Below, piece by piece: positions 6,662 to 11,054 of a DNA stretch of 11,054 bases; position 1 is the stretch's first letter; each line of letters opens with the position of its first letter. The stretch is from Candidatus Delongbacteria bacterium. Its GTDB lineage: Bacteria; Delongbacteria; UBA4055. Location of the stretch: the NCBI GenBank assembly GCA_027858795.1, contig JAQICF010000161.1, positions 1-11,054 on the forward strand, given 5' to 3'. Made by a program: the position numbers and the translations under genes. The notes under the pieces are model-generated. The model ran no database searches. It saw nothing but the letters and a program-made list of their open reading frames with translations, and was not told the DNA's origin.

Positions 6662-7362
6662 TGGTTTACCTTCTTTTTGAACATGTAACCGGATCCCCAG
6701 CTGGTCTTGATCCTATCCTTATCATCTCCGATAGATACAAGCTTATTTCTGAGTTTACTTATGTGCATATCTATACTTCTGTCAAAAGCAGCAGCATCTC
6801 TGCCTCTTGCATAGTTCATAAGTTCATCTCTGGAGAAAATAATTCCAGGTCTGGACATCAGTACTTTTATTATCTTAAATTCTGTAAGTGAAAGTTCTTC
6901 AAATTTATCTTCTTTCAATAATCGATAAGTGGAACTCTCCAGTTTTACACCGTCAACTATAATTTCATCAGTATCATTTTCTTTAGTCTCAGTTGAGCTA
7001 TTTCTTCTCAGAACAGCTTTGATCCTTGCAACGATCTCTCTGGGATTGAAAGGTTTAGAAATGTAATCATCAGCACCAAGTTCCAATCCTAATATCCTAT
7101 CCATTTCATCACCACGGGCTGTAAGCATGATAACAGGTATATTATTCCCTGTATTTCTAATATCTTTTAAAACTTCAAATCCTTCTTTGCCCGGTAGCAT
7201 ATAGTCTAGAATAATAATATCAGGTTTAACTTCTGATATTCTCTCAGGTACATTCAACCCATCAGGATGTTTAATTGTATCTATTCCGTATGAAGAAAAA
7301 TATTGATGTAGTAAGTTTTGAAGTTCTTTATCGTCATCTACCACTAATGCTTTTATATTCAT
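6658..7362 (-). CDS. OmpR/CpxR-like response regulator
   Basis: 234 residues, cytoplasmic. The receiver domain (about 3-118) has the acidic pocket Asp9-Asp10-Asp11, phosphoacceptor Asp53 (ILDYMLPG), Thr81 and Lys103 (KPF). A linker (about 119-131) leads to a winged-helix DNA-binding domain (about 132-230) with LSLTEFKIIKVL, then AFDRSIDMHISKLRNKL as the recognition-helix region and GSGYMF in the wing. The GRDAAAFDRSIDMHIS stretch is closest to CpxR-type regulators. The ATG at 7362 has GAGG five bases upstream. It is the first gene of the regulator-kinase operon. Three TTTACA repeats upstream (7428-7454), at the 10-11 bp spacing usual for OmpR/PhoB-family sites, suggest it controls its own operon. 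Confidence 0.93.
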   Translation of the reverse strand: MNIKALVVDDDKELQNLLHQYFSSYGIDTIKHPDGLNVPERISEVKPDIIILDYMLPGKEGFEVLKDIRNTGNNIPVIMLTARGDEMDRILGLELGADDYISKPFNPREIVARIKAVLRRNSSTETKENDTDEIIVDGVKLESSTYRLLKEDKFEELSLTEFKIIKVLMSRPGIIFSRDELMNYARGRDAAAFDRSIDMHISKLRNKLVSIGDDKDRIKTSWGSGYMFKKKVNQ

Positions 7363-7427
7363 CCCAGCCTCAAATTTGGTTGCGTATGTGTCTAAAGTAA
7401 TACAGTATCTGTAATATTCCTTATTAA

Positions 7428-7455
7428 TTTACATTAATTTTACAATTTTTTACAT
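7428..7455 (-). promoter_or_regulatory. Candidate response-regulator binding site upstream of the two-component operon
   Basis: TTTACA on the plus strand (TGTAAA toward the gene) occurs at 7428-7433, 7439-7444 and 7449-7454, with offsets of 11 and 10 bp. Bases 7438-7455 (TTTTACAATTTTTTACAT) are identical to 10221-10238 before the TolC-like gene. OmpR/PhoB-family regulators bind tandem half-sites spaced by about one helical turn. No convincing -35 box is visible for the operon; TATTAC occurs at 7416-7411 and 7402-7397 on the minus strand as possible -10 boxes, consistent with an activator-dependent promoter. Confidence 0.5.
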
Positions 7456-7486
7456 AAGAAAGTTTTATTATTCTGAAAAAGGCGCA

Positions 7487-7532
7487 AATATAATAGTAGG
7501 GGTCGCAGATCTGCGACCCTTACTATTATATT
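7487..7532. repeat. 46-bp near-perfect palindrome containing GTAG-headed REP-like hairpin, copy 6
   Basis: The REP core is GTAG (7496-7499), then GGGTCGCAGA (7500-7509) meeting TCTGCGACCC (7510-7519) with no loop. Pairing continues outward on both sides to 7487 and 7532, 22 of 23 pairs Watson-Crick with one G-T (7499:7520). TATAAT occurs at 7489-7494 on the plus strand and, by symmetry, at 7530-7525 on the minus strand. It lies between the divergent response-regulator and ABC-F genes. As RNA it would be a very stable hairpin; as DNA it could extrude a cruciform. Confidence 0.8.
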
Positions 7533-7539
7533 AATTGTG

Positions 7540-7568
7540 TTGCAACCAGTACGGGATATATGCATATT
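7540..7568 (+). promoter_or_regulatory. Weak candidate promoter for the ABC-F gene
   Basis: TTGCAA (7540-7545), a 17-base spacer and CATATT (7563-7568) each match four of six sigma70 consensus bases. The same stretch reads CATATTTG, one base from the Bacteroidota TAnnTTTG element. The predicted leader is about 35 nt, ending in AAGGA (7598-7602). No alternative between 7533 and 7600 looks clearly better. Confidence 0.35.
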
Positions 7569-7609
7569 TGGTGTAGTATATTTAAGAATAAAATAATAAG
7601 GAAAACAAC

Positions 7610-9277
7610 ATGGCAGATAACAAAATAATTTTTTCAATGGAAGGTATCAGTAAGACTTATACAAATAAAAAAGTGCTTAACAATATTTGGCTTTCGTTTT
7701 ATTATGGAGCAAAAATTGGTGTTCTTGGTCTTAACGGATCAGGTAAATCAAGCTTATTGAAGATAATTGCAGGACTTGATACTGAATATGATGGAAAAGT
7801 TACTTTTGATAAAGGTTATAAGATAGGATATCTTCCTCAGGAGCCTGTGCTTGATGAAAGCAAGACGGTTAAGGAGATAGTTCAGGAAGGTTTGTCACAT
7901 ATTTATGATGTAGTGAATGCCTACGAAGATGTATCGACAAAACTTGGCGAAGTTACAGATGATGAAGAAATGATGAAATTGGTTGATAAGCAAGGTGAGC
8001 TTCTTGATCAAATGGATCATTTGGATGCCTGGGATGTTGATCATACTTTAGATCTAGCTATGGAAGCTTTAAGATGTGCACCTGATGATACAAAAATATC
8101 AATTCTTTCCGGTGGAGAGAGAAGAAGAGTAGCTTTGTGTAGATTACTTCTGAGCAAACCGGATATTTTATTATTAGACGAGCCTACGAATCACCTTGAT
8201 GCTGAAAGTGTTTACTGGCTGGAGCAATTTTTGAAGAATTATCCTGGTACTGTTATTGCTGTTACTCACGATAGATACTTCCTTGATAATGTTGCAGGTT
8301 GGATACTAGAGCTTGATAGGGGAGATGGTATTCCATGGAAAGGTAATTATAGTTCATGGTTAGAGCAGAAATCAAACCGTCTTGCGAATGAAGAAAAAAC
8401 GGAATCTAAAAGGCAGAAAATATTAAAGCGTGAGCTCGAATGGACTAAGATGTCTTCTAAAGCGAGACACTCAAAAGGTAAAGCTAGATTGAATGCGTAT
8501 AAAGAGCTAACGAGTGTGGAGGTTAAGGAAAAAGAAGCTAAACTTGAGCTTTACATTCCATCTGGACCGAGACTTGGTGATTCTGTAATAGAAATTGAAA
8601 ATCTTAAGAAAGGTTTCGAGAACCGTGCTCTTATTGATAATCTAACAATGAATATTCCCAAGAATGCTGTTGTAGGTATTATCGGGCCTAATGGTGTCGG
8701 TAAAACTACTCTCTTTAGAATGCTGATGGGTGAAGAGCAACCTGACAGTGGAACTTTAAAAATTGGAGCATCCGTCAAGTTTGCTTATGTTGATCAGGCG
8801 CATACTGATCTTATACCTGAGAATACGATCTACGAAACAATAAGTAAGGGTAGTGAAATAATAACCATTGGATCCAGCGAGATGAACGCTAGAGCCTACT
8901 TAAATAAATTTAATTTTGCAGGTACAGATCAGCAGAAAAAAATATCTATGATATCAGGTGGAGAGAGGAATAGACTTCATCTTGCGATAACTCTTAAAGA
9001 GGGTGGAAATGTAATTCTTCTTGATGAGCCTACAAACGATATTGATGTTAATACTCTGAGAGCACTAGAAGAAGGTATTGAGAATTTCTCCGGATGCGTA
9101 TTAGTGATTTCTCACGATAGATGGTTTATTGACCGTTTAGCAACACATATTCTTTCATTTGAGGATGATGGACAGGTTGTATTCTTTGAAGGAAATTTCG
9201 AGGATTATGAAGTGAATAAGAAAGCAAGACTAGGTGATATAGCACCTAAAAGACCAAGGTTTAAATCGTTATTGTAA
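7610..9277 (+). CDS. ettA: ABC-F translation factor, EttA-like (energy-dependent translational throttle)
   Basis: 555 residues, the same length as Escherichia coli EttA; cytoplasmic, with no membrane segments. The first ATP-binding cassette has Walker A GLNGSGKS (40-47), signature LSGGE (166-170), Walker B LLLDE (187-191) and His220. An acidic insert at about 95-140 corresponds to the arm that contacts the L1 stalk. The interdomain linker (about 240-325) has the basic SSKARHSKGKARLNAYKEL stretch typical of EttA. The second cassette has GPNGVGKT (359-366), ISGGE (448-452), ILLDE (469-473) and His502. EttA binds the ribosomal E site and gates the first elongation steps according to ATP/ADP; that role is inferred by homology. 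Other ABC-F members, including resistance factors, are less likely given the length and linker. The ATG at 7610 has AAGGA seven bases upstream. It appears monocistronic. Confidence 0.9.
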   Translation: MADNKIIFSMEGISKTYTNKKVLNNIWLSFYYGAKIGVLGLNGSGKSSLLKIIAGLDTEYDGKVTFDKGYKIGYLPQEPVLDESKTVKEIVQEGLSHIYDVVNAYEDVSTKLGEVTDDEEMMKLVDKQGELLDQMDHLDAWDVDHTLDLAMEALRCAPDDTKISILSGGERRRVALCRLLLSKPDILLLDEPTNHLDAESVYWLEQFLKNYPGTVIAVTHDRYFLDNVAGWILELDRGDGIPWKGNYSSWLEQKSNRLANEEKTESKRQKILKRELEWTKMSSKARHSKGKARLNAYKELTSVEVKEKEAKLELYIPSGPRLGDSVIEIENLKKGFENRALIDNLTMNIPKNAVVGIIGPNGVGKTTLFRMLMGEEQPDSGTLKIGASVKFAYVDQAHTDLIPENTIYETISKGSEIITIGSSEMNARAYLNKFNFAGTDQQKKISMISGGERNRLHLAITLKEGGNVILLDEPTNDIDVNTLRALEEGIENFSGCVLVISHDRWFIDRLATHILSFEDDGQVVFFEGNFEDYEVNKKARLGDIAPKRPRFKSLL

Positions 9278-9279
9278 AA

Positions 9280-9307
9280 TAGTGATCAGTGGATAGTGAT
9301 TAGTGGT
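9280..9307 (+). repeat. Tandem 14-bp repeat, two units
   Basis: TAGTGATCAGTGGA (9280-9293) is followed directly by TAGTGATTAGTGGT (9294-9307), 12 of 14 bases alike, then a partial TAG. It begins three bases after the ABC-F stop codon. Similar TAGTGATTAGTGG words are dispersed in the intergenic DNA of many bacteria. No function is evident. Confidence 0.6.
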
Positions 9308-9324
9308 TAGTTGAAATCAAAACC

Positions 9325-9350
9325 GTAGGGGCATACCCTTGTGGTTGCCC
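9325..9350 (+). repeat. GTAG-headed REP-like hairpin, copy 7
   Basis: GTAG head, then GGGCA (9329-9333) pairing with TGCCC (9346-9350), and inner CC (9336-9337) with GG (9343-9344), leaving an internal bulge. It is the least perfect stem of the set. It lies downstream of the ABC-F gene but has no T-run after it, so it is a poor terminator. Confidence 0.6.
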
Positions 9351-9360
9351 TGAAACAATT

Positions 9361-9396
9361 AACCACAGAAACCACAGTGACCACAGTGACCACAGA
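9361..9396 (+). repeat. Tandem 9-bp repeat (RACCACAGW), four units
   Basis: Four 9-base units, each containing ACCACAG: AACCACAGA, AACCACAGT, GACCACAGT, GACCACAGA. They lie between REP copies 7 and 8. ACCACAG-rich short tandem repeats recur in intergenic DNA of unrelated bacteria and have no known function. Four units with no spacers exclude a CRISPR array. Confidence 0.7.
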
Positions 9397-9407
9397 GGAA
9401 TTATTCC

Positions 9408-9434
9408 GTAGGGTCAGGCTCCCATGTCTGACCG
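9408..9434 (+). repeat. GTAG-headed REP-like hairpin, copy 8
   Basis: GTAG head, then stem GGTCAGGC (9412-9419) with GTCTGACC (9426-9433), one G-T pair, loop TCCCAT. The head reads GTAGGGT instead of the GTAGGGG of most copies, and the partner arm changes to match. It precedes the pseudouridine synthase gene by 64 bases; the intervening 9435-9480 holds nothing I recognise. Confidence 0.7.
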
Positions 9435-9497
9435 GAAAACGATAAAAGTCAAAAGATTTTTACAGGAAGGCGGGAAGATAGGGAAGAGGTTTACAAC

Positions 9498-10205
9498 ATG
9501 GCATCAGTTCCAAAAACATTTAAACAACCACCTAGTAGATATCAGCCTAGAGGACTTAATATTCTCTACGAAGATCAAGATATCATAGTTGTAGATAAAA
9601 CAAACGGTCTTCTTACTATCAGTACTGACAGAATAAAGGAAAAAACAGCTCATTTTCTATTGAATGACTATGTCAAGAAAGGAAATCCAAAATCCAAGAT
9701 TAGAATTTTTATAGTTCATAGATTAGACAGAGATACTTCCGGTGTTTTAGTTTTCGCTAAAACAGAAGAAGGTAAACGCTATTTGCAGGATAACTGGAAA
9801 GCGTTTAATAAGACATACTTTGCTGTAGTTCACGGGAACTTCAAAGAAAAAGAGGGTATGATCACTTCATATCTGGTTGAAAATGCAGCTCATAGAATGT
9901 ATTCTACCAAGAACACTGAAAAAGGAAAGCTTTCTACAACTGGTTACAAAGTAATAAAAGAGTCGAGTAATTACAGCCTGCTCGAGATCAATCTTTTAAC
10001 AGGTAGAAAAAACCAGATCCGAGTTCATTTAGCAGAGAAAGGACATCCTGTTGTTGGTGATAAGATGTATGGAGATAAGGGTAAAGGAGTAAAAAGACTG
10101 GCACTTCATGCTGCTTCTTTAACGATATTGCATCCATTTTCAAAAGAAGAAATGACATTTAAGACAGAATTGCCTGCATTTATGAAGAATATCTTAAAAA
10201 ACTAG
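9498..10205 (+). CDS. RluA-family RNA pseudouridine synthase
   Basis: 235 residues, cytoplasmic. It isomerises a specific uridine in rRNA or tRNA to pseudouridine. The catalytic motif HRLDRDTSG (74-82) gives Asp77 as the predicted nucleophile, and the conserved TGRKNQIRVHL (about 168-178) followed by HPVVGD completes the family signature. There is no N-terminal S4 domain, so it is shorter than RluC/RluD; the start (FKQPPSRYQPRGLNILYEDQDIIVVDK) resembles a short RluA-type subgroup common in Bacteroidota. The target nucleotide cannot be read from the sequence. The ATG at 9498 has AGAGG seven bases upstream. It seems to have its own transcript, with the repeat-filled spacer before it and a separate promoter region after it. 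No clear terminator follows the stop. Confidence 0.9.
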   Translation: MASVPKTFKQPPSRYQPRGLNILYEDQDIIVVDKTNGLLTISTDRIKEKTAHFLLNDYVKKGNPKSKIRIFIVHRLDRDTSGVLVFAKTEEGKRYLQDNWKAFNKTYFAVVHGNFKEKEGMITSYLVENAAHRMYSTKNTEKGKLSTTGYKVIKESSNYSLLEINLLTGRKNQIRVHLAEKGHPVVGDKMYGDKGKGVKRLALHAASLTILHPFSKEEMTFKTELPAFMKNILKN

Positions 10206-10220
10206 AAAACTCCCACCATA

Positions 10221-10238
10221 TTTTACAATTTTTTACAT
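10221..10238 (+). promoter_or_regulatory. Candidate response-regulator binding site upstream of the TolC-like gene
   Basis: TTTTACAATTTTTTACAT, identical over 18 bases to 7438-7455 before the response-regulator gene. It holds two TTTACA half-sites (10222-10227 and 10232-10237) exactly 10 bp apart. Relative to its gene it faces the opposite way from the copy near the regulator. The second half-site coincides with the predicted -35 box, so bound regulator could either block or recruit RNA polymerase. Confidence 0.5.
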
Positions 10239-10259
10239 TTAAATCGAATATTTTATACA
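10232..10259 (+). promoter_or_regulatory. Predicted promoter of the TolC-like gene
   Basis: TTTACA (10232-10237, five of six -35 consensus bases), a 16-base spacer, then TATACA (10254-10259, four of six -10 bases). The predicted leader is about 40 nt, ending in the ribosome binding site GGAGA (10296-10300). Confidence 0.45.
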
Positions 10260-10305
10260 CTTGAACGTTAACTTATCCTTAGAAATTACAAAAATGGAGA
10301 TAAGT

Positions 10306-11054
10306 ATGAAACGTTCATTATTATTTATTTTGTCAGCTATCACAGTTTTAAGTGCTGGTACGATCAATTTGAAACAGGCACAAAATTCAGCATTAGAGAA
10401 AAATTATAGCTATGCTATTTCTAAGCAGAATGTTATTTCAAGTGAACTTTCAACGAAAAGTTCATTTGCCGGATTCTTTCCTACAGCCAGTCTTTCATCT
10501 ACATACATAATGTTCACACCCGAGATAGAGATTCCGAGTATGACTGGAACAACATCAGTACAGGACAATCAAACTGCTTTCGGTCTGCAAATATCACAGC
10601 CATTATTCCTGGGTGGGAAGAAATACTACGGATATCAGATAAGCAAAGATTCTGAGCTGATAAGTAGAAATAATTTGTCAGCAGAAATGATCAGTCTTTT
10701 TGCTGATGTTGAATCTCAGTATATAAGTGTACTTGAGATGAAGGAATTATTCGATATTTCTAAAGAATCACTGGAGCTTTCTAAAAGAAACGAAGAAAGC
10801 GCAGAGATAAAATTCGAATCAGGTCTTACATCAAGAGCGGATTTCTTGAAAAGTTCTTCAGCAAGAGCTTCAAGTGAAGTAAATGTTGTGAATTCAGAGA
10901 GAGGATATGAACTTGCAAAGATCAGTTTTTCTAACATTACCGGAATTTCAGAGTTTGAGCTTGAAAAGATAGAGTACAAAACCTATGAGAGTTTAATTGC
11001 TAAATTGAAAGGAGTTGGATTTTCAGATATAAAAGGTAAAGTTACAATTTTGAA
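10306..11054 (+). CDS. TolC-family outer-membrane efflux protein (N-terminal part, cut by window end)
   Basis: 249 codons are visible and the frame is still open at the last base, so the gene is partial here and not broken. It starts MKRSLLFILSAITVLSAGT, a signal peptide with likely cleavage after Ala17 or Gly18, then INLKQAQNSALEKNYSYAI, the first helix of the outer-membrane efflux protein repeat. QISQPLFLGGKKYYGYQI is the usual first beta-strand region. LLxxxY-type helices and AEIKFESGLTSRADFLKSSS, the conserved ExxxExGxxSxxDxLxxxx pattern, follow. TolC-like trimers form the outer-membrane exit duct of RND and type I systems. The ATG at 10306 has GGAGA five bases upstream. It could serve the pump encoded at 986-5272, which lacks its own duct gene, or begin a second efflux operon beyond the window. 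Confidence 0.88.
   Translation, partial: MKRSLLFILSAITVLSAGTINLKQAQNSALEKNYSYAISKQNVISSELSTKSSFAGFFPTASLSSTYIMFTPEIEIPSMTGTTSVQDNQTAFGLQISQPLFLGGKKYYGYQISKDSELISRNNLSAEMISLFADVESQYISVLEMKELFDISKESLELSKRNEESAEIKFESGLTSRADFLKSSSARASSEVNVVNSERGYELAKISFSNITGISEFELEKIEYKTYESLIAKLKGVGFSDIKGKVTIL

Noticed and set aside
7401..7413. TACAG/CTGTA dyad upstream of the response regulator as an operator
   Set aside because: Only five base pairs per arm; too short to stand out in AT-rich sequence.
7440..7637. Minus-strand 65-codon open frame across the regulator/ABC-F spacer
   Set aside because: It runs through the 46-bp palindrome and overlaps the ABC-F start; no ribosome binding site or protein-like composition.
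9361..9396. CRISPR array
   Set aside because: The four repeats are only 9 bp and directly abut, with no spacers, and no cas genes are present.
10716..10979. Minus-strand 87-codon open frame inside the TolC-like gene
   Set aside because: Shadow of the plus-strand gene, whose TolC-family pattern is continuous through the region.

Overview
This AT-rich window looks like chromosomal DNA from a Gram-negative bacterium of the FCB assemblage (Bacteroidota, Chlorobiota, Cloacimonadota and similar candidate phyla). The evidence is a 31-residue AURKAIP1/COX24-type (mS38/bS22-like) basic protein, a PUR/DUF3276-type nucleic-acid-binding domain, an EttA-like ABC-F protein whose N-terminus resembles Bacteroidota versions, and a lipoprotein-anchored RND adaptor. 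Nearly every gene has a recognisable purine-rich Shine-Dalgarno sequence, which is less typical of Bacteroidota proper. A lineage beside Bacteroidota is therefore plausible, but the placement is inference.

Layout. 1-96 (+): tiny basic ribosomal-type protein, with a terminator overlapping its stop. 211-639 (-): PUR domain joined to a SANT/HTH-like domain, with a promoter and a large dyad upstream. 986-5272 (+): two-gene RND efflux operon (lipoprotein adaptor and 1055-residue pump). 5309-7362 (-): CpxR/CpxA-like two-component operon, convergent with the pump operon, with overlapping stop and start codons. 7610-9277 (+): EttA-like ABC-F ATPase. 9498-10205 (+): RluA-family pseudouridine synthase. 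10306 to the window end (+): TolC-like outer-membrane efflux protein, cut by the window.

How the genes may work together. Adaptor, pump and TolC-like protein are the three parts of an envelope-spanning efflux machine, although the outer-membrane gene lies 5 kb from the other two. An identical 18-bp sequence made of TTTACA repeats at 10-bp spacing lies upstream of both the response regulator and the TolC-like gene. It is a good candidate for the regulator's own binding site and would link the two-component system to efflux. The small ribosomal-type protein, the ABC-F protein and the pseudouridine synthase are translation-related.

The most striking non-coding signal is a family of eight GTAG-headed hairpins (REP-like), found in five of the six spacers between transcription units and in no operon-internal spacer. 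They share the head and the GGG...CCC closing stem but differ in the inner stem. One inverted pair differs by compensating base-pair changes, and one copy lies in a 46-bp palindrome carrying TATAAT on both strands. I saw no tRNA, rRNA, CRISPR array, transposase gene or prophage.
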